A stretch of DNA of 64,000 nucleotides from an uncultured Spartobacteria bacterium (GTDB lineage Bacteria; Verrucomicrobiota; Verrucomicrobiia; Chthoniobacterales; Terrimicrobiaceae). A model generated the notes under the pieces. It did not search any database and was not told where the DNA came from. It saw nothing but the letters and a program-made list of their open reading frames with translations. The DNA is taken from contig CALFPA010000132.1 in assembly GCA_937919825.1 (NCBI GenBank), positions 54,932 through 118,931 on the forward strand, given 5' to 3'. Position numbers and translations under genes: made by a program. Positions 9,364-17,349 of this stretch are shown piece after piece; position 1 is the first letter of the stretch; each line of letters begins with the position of its first letter.

Positions 9364-10673
9364 GCAACCAATTCTTCCCTAGCGTCCCGAAAATAAAATT
9401 CGAGGGACCTAAATCCAAAAATCCTTTCGCCTTCAAACACTACAACCCCGACGAACTCGTCGAGGGCAAATCGATGCGCGATCACCTGCGTTTCGCCGCC
9501 GCCTACTGGCATGTGATGCGCAACCCGCTCGCCGATCCCTTCGGCGGTGGCACAGCCCTCATGCCTTGGGATGACGGCTCGAACTCCGTCGCCAACGCCC
9601 AAAAGCGCGTGCGCGTCTTTTTTGAATTCCTCGAAAAAATCGACATCGATTACTACTGCTTCCATGACCGTGATGTGGCCCCCGAGTGCGACACACTCGC
9701 CGAGTCCCACGCCGCGCTGGACGCCGTGGCAGGAACCCTCGCCGAAGAACAACAACGCACCGGCAAGAAGCTCCTCTGGGGCACCGCCTGCCTGTTCATA
9801 CATCCACGCTTCGCCCAAGGCGGCGCGACCTCGCCGAGCCTGCCCGTCTACACCCACGCCGCCGCGCAGGTGAAAAAGGCCATCTCGGTGACCAAGCAAC
9901 TCGGCGGTGGTGGCTATGTCTTCTGGGGTGGACGCGAAGGTTACTCCTCGCTTTGGAACACCGACATGAAGCATGAACTCGACCAGCTCGCCGCCTTTTT
10001 CCACATGGCCGTGGCTTGGAAAAAGGAGATCGGATTCGACGGTCCGTTCTGGATCGAGCCGAAGCCCCGCGAACCCTCCACCCACCAATACGACTCGGAC
10101 TCCGCCGCGTGCCTGAACTTCCTCCGCGAATACGGCCTGCTCGACGAGTTCGCCCTCAATATCGAAACCAACCACGCCACCCTCGCTGGCCACACGATGC
10201 GCCACGAACTCACCGTCGCCGCCAACGCCGGCAAACTCGGTTCGGTCGATGCCAACCGTGGCGATGAACTCATTGGCTGGGATACCGACCAGTTCCCGAC
10301 CGATATCCGCCTCGCCACCGAGGTCATGCTCGTGATCCTGGGCATGGGCGGGCTCACCAGGGGCGGTTTGAACTTCGACGCCAAGCGCCGCCGCGAATCC
10401 CACGATCCGGTCGATCTCTTCCACGCCCACATCGGCGGAATGGACGCCTTTGCGCGCGGACTCAAGATCGCCGCTGCGATCCGTGAGGACGGCCGCATCG
10501 GGGAATTCGTGAAGAACCGCTACTCGAGCTGGGATTCCGACCTCGGTAAAAAAGTCCTCGCAGGCAAGGCATCGTTCGCCGAACTCGAAAAAATCGCCCT
10601 CTCCCAACCGGCGCCCACTCTCGCCAGCGGCGGTCAGGAATACCTCGAAAACATCGTCAACGAACTCCAGTGA
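9360..10673 (+). CDS. xylA: Xylose isomerase
   Basis: Converts D-xylose to D-xylulose in the cytoplasm. The 437-residue length matches the long class II enzymes. Active-site blocks are present: YCFHDRDV (catalytic His and its Asp partner), [16 protein letters not shown] and [14 protein letters not shown] (metal-ligand Glu and His), GSVDANRGD and GWDTDQFP (metal-ligand Asp residues), then the GGLNFDAK segment. The ATG overlaps the sulfatase stop by 4 bp and its own stop overlaps the xylB GTG by 4 bp, so sulfatase-xylA-xylB form one translationally coupled unit. Confidence 0.97.
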   Translation: MSNQFFPSVPKIKFEGPKSKNPFAFKHYNPDELVEGKSMRDHLRFAAAYWHVMRNPLADPFGGGTALMPWDDGSNSVANAQKRVRVFFEFLEKIDIDYYCFHDRDVAPECDTLAESHAALDAVAGTLAEEQQRTGKKLLWGTACLFIHPRFAQGGATSPSLPVYTHAAAQVKKAISVTKQLGGGGYVFWGGREGYSSLWNTDMKHELDQLAAFFHMAVAWKKEIGFDGPFWIEPKPREPSTHQYDSDSAACLNFLREYGLLDEFALNIETNHATLAGHTMRHELTVAANAGKLGSVDANRGDELIGWDTDQFPTDIRLATEVMLVILGMGGLTRGGLNFDAKRRRESHDPVDLFHAHIGGMDAFARGLKIAAAIREDGRIGEFVKNRYSSWDSDLGKKVLAGKASFAELEKIALSQPAPTLASGGQEYLENIVNELQ

Positions 10674-12145
10674 TCACACTCGGCATCGACTGCGGCACGC
10701 AGAGCCTGAAAACCGTCGCTCTCGACGGCGACTCCGGGAAAATCGTGGCCTCCGCCAGCAAGTCCTACGATCTCATCGAGGGCTTGCCTGCTGGTCACGC
10801 CGAGCAAGATCCCGCCATCTGGTGGGACGCGCTCTGCGAGACTGTCACCAAGGTCCTCTCCGATCTCGGGTCTAGAAAATCCGAGGTCGGCGGGATCGGC
10901 ATTTCCGGCCAGCAACACGGCTTCGTGCCGCTCGATGCCAATCATCAAGTTATCCGCCCTGCCAAACTCTGGTGCGACACATCGACCACCGCCCAGTGCG
11001 ATGAAATCCGCGCCAAACTCGGTGGACGCGAGAAAACCATCGAACTCGCGGGAAACGACATCCTGCCGGGATTCACTGCGCCGAAAATTCTTTGGCTCAA
11101 ACAAAACGAGCCCGCGAATTTCGCCCGCCTCGCCCATGTCGCCTTGCCGCATGACTTCCTCAACTTGAAGCTCACCGGGTCGCTGCGCATGGAATTTGGC
11201 GACGCTTCGGGCTCGGCCTTGATGGATGTTCGCGCCCGCACTTGGTGCCGGAAAGTTTGCGATGCCATCGATCCCCGCGTGATGGAAATGCTCCCGGCGC
11301 TGAGCTCCTCGCTGGAGCCTGCCGGACCGCTCCTGCCCGCACTGGCTGCGGATTGGGGGCTTTCCTCGAACATTGTTGTGAGCGCCGGGGGAGGGGACAA
11401 CATGATGGCCGCCATCGGCACGGGAAACACCCGCCCTGGCGTTGTCACCGCCAGCCTCGGAACCAGCGGAACCATTTTTGCCTGCGCCGACAAACCGGTC
11501 ATCGACCCGCAAGGCGAGATCGCCGCTTTCTGCGACAGTGCCGACCATTGGATGCCGCTTCTCTGCACCATGAATGTCACCGTGGCCACCGAGGCGTTCC
11601 GCCATCTCTTTGGTTGGGACCACGCCCGAATGGATGCCGAAATCTCCAGCGTGCCGCCAGGCGCCGATGGACTTCTTTTCCTTCCCTATCTCCAAGGCGA
11701 GAGAACCCCGAACCTGCCTCACGGCTGCGGTGTCCTCCATGGCATGACGACTTCCAATCTCACTCCCGCCCACATGGCGCGCGCGGCGATGGAGGGCGTG
11801 ACGCTCGGAATGGCCTACGGCCTCCGCCGCATGGAATCCCTCGGCCTCAAGCCGACCGAAATCCGTCTCACCGGCGGTGGCAGTCAAAGCCCGGTCTGGC
11901 GCCAAATCCTCGCTGATGTCTTCGGCTATCCCGTCGTCACGATGCAAAGCGCCGAGGGCGCTGCGCTCGGAGCCGCCATTCAGGCCCTCCATGCCGCAAC
12001 GCCCGGCGGTTCCCTCGAGGCTCTTGCCGACCGTTGCAGCCCCGTTCGGAGTGGCAGCCGGTTGGAGCCGAAACGAGCGGATTTTTACGCCAGCCTGTTG
12101 GAACGCCAGAACACGCTCCGCAAAAAAATCATGCCTTCCCTGTGA
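10670..12145 (+). CDS. xylB: Xylulokinase (FGGY family)
   Basis: Phosphorylates D-xylulose to xylulose 5-phosphate for the pentose phosphate pathway. GTG start overlaps the xylA stop (GTGA). The 491-residue FGGY kinase has the N-terminal phosphate-binding loop ([15 protein letters not shown]), the catalytic-region motif [16 protein letters not shown]-site GTSGTIFA and [13 protein letters not shown], and the C-terminal signature [20 protein letters not shown]. Adjacent xylA makes xylulose rather than glycerol or ribulose the substrate. It is the last gene of the xylose block. The following 185 bp contain an imperfect hairpin (GTAGC/GCTAC arms near 12174-12200) without a convincing U-tract. Confidence 0.95.
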   Translation: MITLGIDCGTQSLKTVALDGDSGKIVASASKSYDLIEGLPAGHAEQDPAIWWDALCETVTKVLSDLGSRKSEVGGIGISGQQHGFVPLDANHQVIRPAKLWCDTSTTAQCDEIRAKLGGREKTIELAGNDILPGFTAPKILWLKQNEPANFARLAHVALPHDFLNLKLTGSLRMEFGDASGSALMDVRARTWCRKVCDAIDPRVMEMLPALSSSLEPAGPLLPALAADWGLSSNIVVSAGGGDNMMAAIGTGNTRPGVVTASLGTSGTIFACADKPVIDPQGEIAAFCDSADHWMPLLCTMNVTVATEAFRHLFGWDHARMDAEISSVPPGADGLLFLPYLQGERTPNLPHGCGVLHGMTTSNLTPAHMARAAMEGVTLGMAYGLRRMESLGLKPTEIRLTGGGSQSPVWRQILADVFGYPVVTMQSAEGAALGAAIQALHAATPGGSLEALADRCSPVRSGSRLEPKRADFYASLLERQNTLRKKIMPSL

Positions 12146-12330
12146 GTCGGCGATCCGGGGCGGAGGTCACGCCGTAGCATTTCTTTGCGCTACGCCCGCC
12201 AGCGCGTAGCCGATCTGATGGGGCGCAAGGCGATCAAGGGAACTCTCGGCCTTCTGCTCCTTATTTTTTTCACCCATCCCCGCGCTTGCCGTGTCCTTAA
12301 AAAAAACATATCCACCAAGAACTCTCTCCC

Positions 12331-12696
12331 ATGCCGAAAAACCTCCCTGCTAACATCGTTGCCCTTGCCGCCGTGGGTTTGGCTTTTTGGATTTTGATTT
12401 CAACAGTTGGAAATAGCCGGATTCAGCAAGGCATCCAGGCACAGCAGGATCAAATCTTCTCGCTGCAATCTGAAATCCAAAAGCTCCAGCAGGAGTTGGA
12501 ATCGCAGCAGCAGCAGATCGAAACCGCGACGCAGTTGAATACTCAGATCGGCCCCTCGATTCTCAACGAACTCGCCTCTCTCCAGATCAAAAACAACAAC
12601 ATCGCCCTTGCCGTTTTCCTCCAGAAGCACGGCATCAAAGCCAACCCGCCGGCTCCGCAACCCACCCCCGTTCCCGCCACCAAACCCTCGCGCTGA
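12331..12696 (+). CDS. Small membrane-anchored coiled-coil protein of unknown function
   Basis: A 121-residue protein with one N-terminal membrane helix (about residues 7-25, NIVALAAVGLAFWILIS), a Gln/Glu-rich coiled coil (about 30-75, with heptad-like QSEIQKLQQELESQQQQIE) and a Pro-rich tail (PPAPQPTPVP). No catalytic motif. It is followed after 5 bp by a second protein of the same design. I do not recognise the family. The pair could be a structural or scaffolding unit of the inner membrane with periplasmic coiled coils. Confidence 0.7.
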   Translation: MPKNLPANIVALAAVGLAFWILISTVGNSRIQQGIQAQQDQIFSLQSEIQKLQQELESQQQQIETATQLNTQIGPSILNELASLQIKNNNIALAVFLQKHGIKANPPAPQPTPVPATKPSR

Positions 12697-12701
12697 GAAT
12701 T

Positions 12702-13238
12702 ATGGAATCTGAAGAAGAGCCAATCGCCCCAAAGCCTCCCCGCCGCCGCCGCCCCCGCGCGCCGAAAGTGGAGTTGGAGGATTTCTCCGTTTTCGAGGAA
12801 AATGTTTCCTCGGATCTCTCGGACGAGGCCGATTTTTTGAACGAAGAGGTCGTGGAGATTTCGAACGAGCCATCCGAATCGCCCCTGAAAGTTTTTTTCG
12901 CCAGTTCCGTGACTCTCATTCTGGCTGTGGCGCTCGTCCTTTTTCTGCTCTCGCAGATCGTGGCCATTCGCCAAAATGCCGACTCGCTCGCCTGGCAGTC
13001 CCGGAACATCGTCCGCCAGATCGAGACGCTCACCACCGCCCGCAACAACGCCACGGGCCTCGTCAAGCAACGCCAGTCGATGGTCGACCAGTCCCAGCAA
13101 GTCACCACCTCCTACAACAATCTCCTCAACGACCTCCTCAAGCTCGCCGAAACCGACAAGGACGCCCGTTCGGTGATCGAAAAATTCGCCATCAAGAGTT
13201 CCCCCCAACCTGCAGCGTCGAAGCCGGAGAAAAAATAG
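12702..13238 (+). CDS. Single-pass membrane protein with acidic cytoplasmic N terminus and coiled coil
   Basis: A 178-residue protein. It has a basic patch (PPRRRRPRAPK), an acidic stretch to about residue 65, one membrane helix around 68-88 (FASSVTLILAVALVLFLLSQ), then a polar helical region (IRQNADSLAWQSRNIVRQIE onward) and a Lys/Pro tail. It begins 5 bp after the preceding coiled-coil gene and is probably co-transcribed. Orientation would be N-in. The two may interact through their helical domains. No family was recognised. Confidence 0.7.
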   Translation: MESEEEPIAPKPPRRRRPRAPKVELEDFSVFEENVSSDLSDEADFLNEEVVEISNEPSESPLKVFFASSVTLILAVALVLFLLSQIVAIRQNADSLAWQSRNIVRQIETLTTARNNATGLVKQRQSMVDQSQQVTTSYNNLLNDLLKLAETDKDARSVIEKFAIKSSPQPAASKPEKK

Positions 13239-13239
13239 G

Positions 13240-13395
13240 GTCCTACCCCGTTTCGAGACAAAGCCCATCTCCCGCCTCGCAAGTCCGCCTGCCTTGTCCG
13301 TCCCGAGCCTCGACCTTGTCCTGCCGGAAAAAGACCGCCCCGTGCTCGCCTCCGCCATCCAGATGACATGGAAAACCAAGTCCCCACCCGCGTGA
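13240..13395 (+). pseudogene. Relic of a PIN-domain protein C terminus
   Basis: In one frame the DNA encodes SLDLVLPEKDRPVLASAIQM, which closely resembles the LPEKDRPVLAxAI block found near the C terminus of PIN-domain toxins, where the Asp binds metal. The expected next block (a GDRTHFG-like strand) is missing and the frame ends at 13393-13395. There is no start codon in context and no antitoxin partner. This looks like the worn stub of a toxin gene. The call rests on one motif. Confidence 0.4.
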
Positions 13396-13441
13396 AAAAC
13401 CGCCGCCACCGAGACGCCATGAAGCTCCAACAGCGCATCGC

Positions 13442-14188
13442 ACGCGTGCCGGCGCCGATTACCGGTGGAGCGAGGCGTTCAGCACCGGCCTCTACGCCGG
13501 CTACCAATACAACTATGCCAAATACAGCGGCGGCAGCAGCACCCGCGGCAACAGCGCGCTTTTCGGGGCCTATGCCACCTGGGAAAACGAGGACGGCTAC
13601 TATGTGAACAGCGTCATCGGCGGTGGCTACACCGGCTACCAGACCCGGCGGGCGATCACCTTCGGCACGATCGACCGCACGGCGCGGGCGAATCCAAACG
13701 GCGGGCAATTCAGCGCCGCGCTGAACCTCGGCAAGGATTTCGAGATCGGCAAATTCACGCTCGGCCCGATTGTGGGAGCCCATTACACCTACGCCGGCAT
13801 CGGCGGGTTCACGGAAAGCGGAGCCGAAAGCCTCGACCTCGCGCTCGGCCAGCAAAACGCCAACAGCCTCCGCACCAACCTTGGTGCGCGCCTTGCCTAC
13901 AACTGGGAACTCAACTCAAGCATCACGCTCATCCCCGAGTTGAGAGGCTTCTGGATGCACGAGTTCCTAAACAACCCGCGCAACATCAGCTCGTCCCTTG
14001 ACGGCGGTAGCGATGCCTCGTTCGACTACGAAACAAGCGCCCCCTATCGCAACAGCGTCTTCGGCGGAGCCGGCATCAGCGCGAAGTTCGGCGATCGCTG
14101 GACGGGCTCGGTGTTCTACAATGTGAACTTCGGAGCCGAGGGCTACACGAACAACATCATCAGCACCTCGCTCGGGTTCGCGTTTTAA
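13442..14188 (+). pseudogene. Headless autotransporter beta-barrel domain (passenger lost)
   Basis: The frame encodes about 248 residues typical of an autotransporter C-terminal barrel: alternating aromatic/glycine strands (YRWSEAFSTGLYAGYQYNY, GYYVNSVIGGGYTGYQTRRA, FTLGPIVGAHYTYAG, LRTNLGARLAYNW) and a terminal strand ending in Phe (STSLGFAF), the BAM recognition feature. Upstream the frame is blocked by a stop at 13364-13366, there is no signal peptide or passenger, and the first internal ATG-like start (13604) would remove several strands. It is therefore a 3' remnant of an exported protein gene. Its stop overlaps the 3' end of the convergent toxin gene. Confidence 0.72.
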
Positions 14189-14492
14189 AGAGCAGTGTCC
14201 AAGGATCGCTGGCCAAGAGGAGTTGGAAAGTTTGCAGGATTTTTAAGGAGTCCGATTCATTCAATTCGCCGAGGCGTTTCAATGACGCGGAGTTGATGGG
14301 GCGCAGGAGATCGCAGGCGACCACGAATTCGAGTCCACCCCAGCGGATGTGCGTCCGGACTGGAGTGGGGGTCAGGTTTTTCCGGATCGGGCAGACCAAC
14401 TGTGTCGGCAATTCGGTCAAGCCGGGGTGCTGCAGTCCAACCAAATTGGGGCGAGAAAAATCCGAAGTGGAGGAATACAAGGGCAGGTTCAT
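14160..14492 (-). CDS. CcdB/MazF-fold toxin of a type II toxin-antitoxin system
   Basis: A 110-residue protein that aligns by pattern with CcdB: an N-terminal strand, then LVGLQHPGLTELPTQLVCPI (CcdB has VDVQSDIIDTP...VIPL), a GLEFVVACDLLRPI segment, LKRLGEL and a C-terminal helix KILQTFQLLLA. CcdB proteins poison DNA gyrase and MazF relatives cut RNA; which applies is not determined. The ATG overlaps the stop of the upstream RHH protein by 4 bp, the usual antitoxin-then-toxin order. The last 29 bp overlap the convergent barrel relic. Confidence 0.68.
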   Translation of the reverse strand: MNLPLYSSTSDFSRPNLVGLQHPGLTELPTQLVCPIRKNLTPTPVRTHIRWGGLEFVVACDLLRPINSASLKRLGELNESDSLKILQTFQLLLASDPWTLLFKTRTRARC

Positions 14493-14734
14493 TCGGTCGC
14501 GAAGGGAGTCGCCTCGTTCAGCTTCAAGGTCTCCGCTTGAACCTCCGGCGTGTAAGCGGCAACCGCCATCCGATAAAAAGCCTCCCGTTCGCGACGGCGT
14601 TTTTCTCTTTCAATAAGCTCTTGGACAAAAACAGACTTTGGTGTTTCTCCGCGCAAAACATCGAGGATATCGAACGCCGATCGAGGGAGGGTAATTGTTT
14701 GACGACTTTCAGGCGACTTTTTTGCGACTTTCAT
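14489..14734 (-). CDS. Ribbon-helix-helix antitoxin
   Basis: An 81-residue protein whose N-terminal half has an RHH pattern: strand SRQTITLPRSAFDILDVLRG, then a helix EIVTP-like turn (ETPKSVFVQELIEREKRR). The C-terminal half (EAFYRMAVAAYTPEV and the acidic tail) would be the toxin-wrapping part. It overlaps the CcdB-like gene by 4 bp. It begins 30 bp after the glycosyltransferase stop on the same strand, so it may use its own promoter in that short gap or be read from the uvrC operon. Confidence 0.7.
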   Translation of the reverse strand: MKVAKKSPESRQTITLPRSAFDILDVLRGETPKSVFVQELIEREKRRREREAFYRMAVAAYTPEVQAETLKLNEATPFATE

Positions 14735-14764
14735 GATGGCAACTTGGGCTGGGCGGGAAAATTG

Positions 14765-15889
14765 TCAAGCCGCGCTGGCTTTTTCGATCAGGAAGCGGGC
14801 GATGGCTCGGGAGGCGGAGGGTTTTTGGAGTTGGAGGAGGTTGCGGCGCCAGGCGCGCCAGAGGGCTCCGTCGTTGGCGATCGCGCCTTTGACGATATCG
14901 ACCACATGCTCGGCTCGGCCGGCGGCGAGGGCGCCGATGGCGGTTTGTTGGATGAGGGCGATGTTGCCTTCCTCCTGGCCGGGGACGATGTGATTCACGA
15001 CAAAGGGAATCTGGGCAGCGATGGCTTCTTGAACGGTCGCGCCGCCGGCTTTGCCGATGAACAGGTGGTGCGAGCCCATGAGTGAGGGCATTTGATCGGT
15101 CCAACCGAGGAGGTCGCCTTGGCGTGGCAGACCGGCGCGGGCGATGGCGGAGCGGGCATCTTCGCGGCGACCGGTGACGACGGTCGTGTGGAGATTGTCG
15201 ATTTCGGCAAGCATTTGCAGGGTTTGGATCGCGCGTTCATGCGGGCCGCCGGGGAAAAAAATCACACGCCATTGGCCATCGCCGGGGGGTGGGGCCGGGA
15301 GGAATTCGTCAAACTCCAAACCGACGGGAAAGCCGAGCGTGTGGATGCGGTCGTGATCCACGCCATCGCGCCGGAGGACTTGGGCGGTGGGGTCGTCGGC
15401 GACGATGGCGCCGTCGCAGGGGTAGCGATACCAGGTCTGGTTGATCATCGTGGAGTCGGTGATGACCGTGTAAAACGGCTTGCGCATCGCCGGCTCGGCC
15501 GTCTGGATTTTTTCCATCACATAGCCGAAGACCGGATAGGTGGAGGCCACGAGGTCGGGCTGGAATTCTCGCAGAAGGCCGTGGACGGCATCGACGAGTT
15601 GCTTCAAAAGCGGGGACATTCCTTGGATGACCTTCGGGCTGCTGAGCAGGGCGAAGACGGATTTCCAGAGGCGGGGGTAGTTGTTAATCGCCGCCGCGTA
15701 GCCGCGCTGGATGAGGCGGTTCACGACCGGGTTCGTGCGGGTGTAGGGATCGACGACGAGGGTTTCGATTCCGTGGGGGGACTCGAGAGTGAGGGCGTTT
15801 TTGATGTTCCGCGCGGCGGTGTTGTGGCCCTCGCCCATGCTGGCGGTGAGGATGAGAATTCGGACGGGGCGATGGCTGCTGGCGCTCAC
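14765..15889 (-). CDS. MGDG-synthase-like glycosyltransferase (GT28-type)
   Basis: A 374-residue glycosyltransferase related to monogalactosyldiacylglycerol synthase and UgtP. N-terminal MGDG synthase block VRILILTASMGEGHNTAARN, followed by the C-terminal GT28 region with VIFFPGGPHERAIQ, TGRRE, LGWTDQMPSLMGSHHLFIGKAGGATVQEA and the PFVVNHIVPGQEEGN donor-site motif. It would add sugars from a nucleotide donor to diacylglycerol at the membrane. GTG 15889 is chosen because an upstream ATG (16078) would place 63 unrelated residues inside xseA. It is 34 bp downstream of xseA on the same strand. Confidence 0.85.
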   Translation of the reverse strand: MSASSHRPVRILILTASMGEGHNTAARNIKNALTLESPHGIETLVVDPYTRTNPVVNRLIQRGYAAAINNYPRLWKSVFALLSSPKVIQGMSPLLKQLVDAVHGLLREFQPDLVASTYPVFGYVMEKIQTAEPAMRKPFYTVITDSTMINQTWYRYPCDGAIVADDPTAQVLRRDGVDHDRIHTLGFPVGLEFDEFLPAPPPGDGQWRVIFFPGGPHERAIQTLQMLAEIDNLHTTVVTGRREDARSAIARAGLPRQGDLLGWTDQMPSLMGSHHLFIGKAGGATVQEAIAAQIPFVVNHIVPGQEEGNIALIQQTAIGALAAGRAEHVVDIVKGAIANDGALWRAWRRNLLQLQKPSASRAIARFLIEKASAA

Positions 15890-15923
15890 AAGTGGAGGGA
15901 TGGTTGCAAAAATCGGACGCGAA

Positions 15924-17345
15924 TCAAGCCTGCCTCGGCGCGGCTTCGGGGCGGGAGCGGATCGTGCCGTCGTGGAATTTTGTTTCCAGGATTTGGGAGC
16001 GGCTGGCTTCTTTGGCGCTGCGAAGGATGCGTCCTGTGGTATCACGGGTGATCGTGTAGCCGCGGGCGAGAGCGGCATTGGGATTCAGCGCCTCCAGAAC
16101 GGCGGCATGGTGGGCGAGGATTTGGCGGTGGCCGCGAAGGCGGGTTTGAGCCGCGCGGTGCATCAGGTCCTGCTCGGCGCGAAGTTGGCGGAGGTGGGTT
16201 TCGATTTTTCCGGCGGGATTGTGCGCAGCGAGGATTCGGGATTGGCGCTCGAGGGTGAAGCGGTGGGATTGGAGCGAGCTGTCGGCTCCGGCGCGGAGGT
16301 CGTCGGCGAGGCGGTCGAGGGTCTGGCGATGCTCGCGCAAGCGGCGAGGGGGTTCGAGGAACAGAGCGGTCCGATCGAAGGACTCGAGTTGGATTTTTAG
16401 AAAATCGAGGCGCGCGTGGACATGGCGGCGCAGGCGGGCGGAGAGGTGGGCGAGTTGTTCCAAAAGCTCGGCGGAATCGGAAGAGAGGATTTCGGCCGCG
16501 GCGCTGGGCGTTGGGGCGCGGAAGTCGGCGGCGAAGTCGGAAATGGTGAAATCGATTTCGTGTCCCACAGCACTCACCACCGGGATCGGCGAGGCGGCGA
16601 TGGCGCGGGCGAGGATTTCCTCGTTGAATTCCCAGAGGTCCTCGAGGCTCCCGCCGCCTCGGGTGACGACGATCACATCGGGTGGCTCGATGCCGAGGGC
16701 GGTGGGGTTTCCGAGGATTTGGACGGCTTCGGCGATTTCAGCGGCGGCGCCCCGGCCTTGGACCCGGACGGGAAAAACCAAAACCTCGATCCCGCGCTGG
16801 CGGCGGTGGAGGACCTGAAGGAAGTCGCGGATCGCCGCGCCGGTGGGTGATGTGACCACCGCAATGCGGCGGGGGAATTTCGGGAGCGGGCGTTTGCGCG
16901 CCGAGTCGAAAAGCCCCTCGGCGGCGAGGCGGCGCTTGAGTTCCTCGAACTTGGCCTGAAGCGCGCCGACGCCACGCTCCTGCACGCGGCGGATGATGAG
17001 TTGGTAGTTGCCGCGCGGTTCGTAGACCGTGAGTTCGCCGAAGACCTGAATCTGCGCGCCATCATTGAAATTCATTCCGCGCAGTTGGGTGGTCTGGCCG
17101 GCGAACATCACGCAGGCGATCTGGGACGAGGCATCCTTGAGGGTGAAGTAAAGGTGACCCGAACTCTGGCGGCGGAGGTTCGAGATTTCGCCCTCCACCC
17201 AAACCTCCCCAACACCATCTTCCAATAGGGCGCGGATTTTTTTGGTGAGGGCCGAGACGCCAAGAACGACTGGTTCTGCAGGCTTCGGAGGCACGGCGTC
17301 CTTTTTCTTCGGAGCGGTGGATTGAAGGTTGAAGTCGAGTTGCAT
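15924..17345 (-). CDS. xseA: Exodeoxyribonuclease VII large subunit
   Basis: A 473-residue subunit that degrades single-stranded DNA with XseB. N-terminal OB fold (WVEGEISNLRRQSSGHLYFT, then IACVMFAG), the catalytic region with RIAVVTSPTGAAIRDF, PPDVIVVTRGGGSLEDLW, FNEE and VVSAVGHEIDFTISDFAADFRAPTPSAAAE, then a long coiled coil and the closing NPNAALARGYTITR. Start MQLDF at 17345 lies 4 bp after the uvrC stop; the longer reading overlaps uvrC. No xseB is adjacent. Confidence 0.95.
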   Translation of the reverse strand: MQLDFNLQSTAPKKKDAVPPKPAEPVVLGVSALTKKIRALLEDGVGEVWVEGEISNLRRQSSGHLYFTLKDASSQIACVMFAGQTTQLRGMNFNDGAQIQVFGELTVYEPRGNYQLIIRRVQERGVGALQAKFEELKRRLAAEGLFDSARKRPLPKFPRRIAVVTSPTGAAIRDFLQVLHRRQRGIEVLVFPVRVQGRGAAAEIAEAVQILGNPTALGIEPPDVIVVTRGGGSLEDLWEFNEEILARAIAASPIPVVSAVGHEIDFTISDFAADFRAPTPSAAAEILSSDSAELLEQLAHLSARLRRHVHARLDFLKIQLESFDRTALFLEPPRRLREHRQTLDRLADDLRAGADSSLQSHRFTLERQSRILAAHNPAGKIETHLRQLRAEQDLMHRAAQTRLRGHRQILAHHAAVLEALNPNAALARGYTITRDTTGRILRSAKEASRSQILETKFHDGTIRSRPEAAPRQA

Positions 17346-17349
17346 CGTG

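Noticed and set aside
9246..10607. 453-aa minus-strand frame opposite xylA
   Set aside because: xylA is unambiguous; the opposite frame is an artefact of codon bias.
12146..12330. Open frame starting at 12185 and hairpin near 12174-12200 after xylB
   Set aside because: The frame is short with no domain or signal and overlaps the next gene; the hairpin lacks a U-tract, so it is not called a terminator.
15092..16051. 319-aa plus-strand frame over the MGDG-synthase-like gene
   Set aside because: Complement of the glycosyltransferase and xseA; no family similarity and strongly skewed composition.
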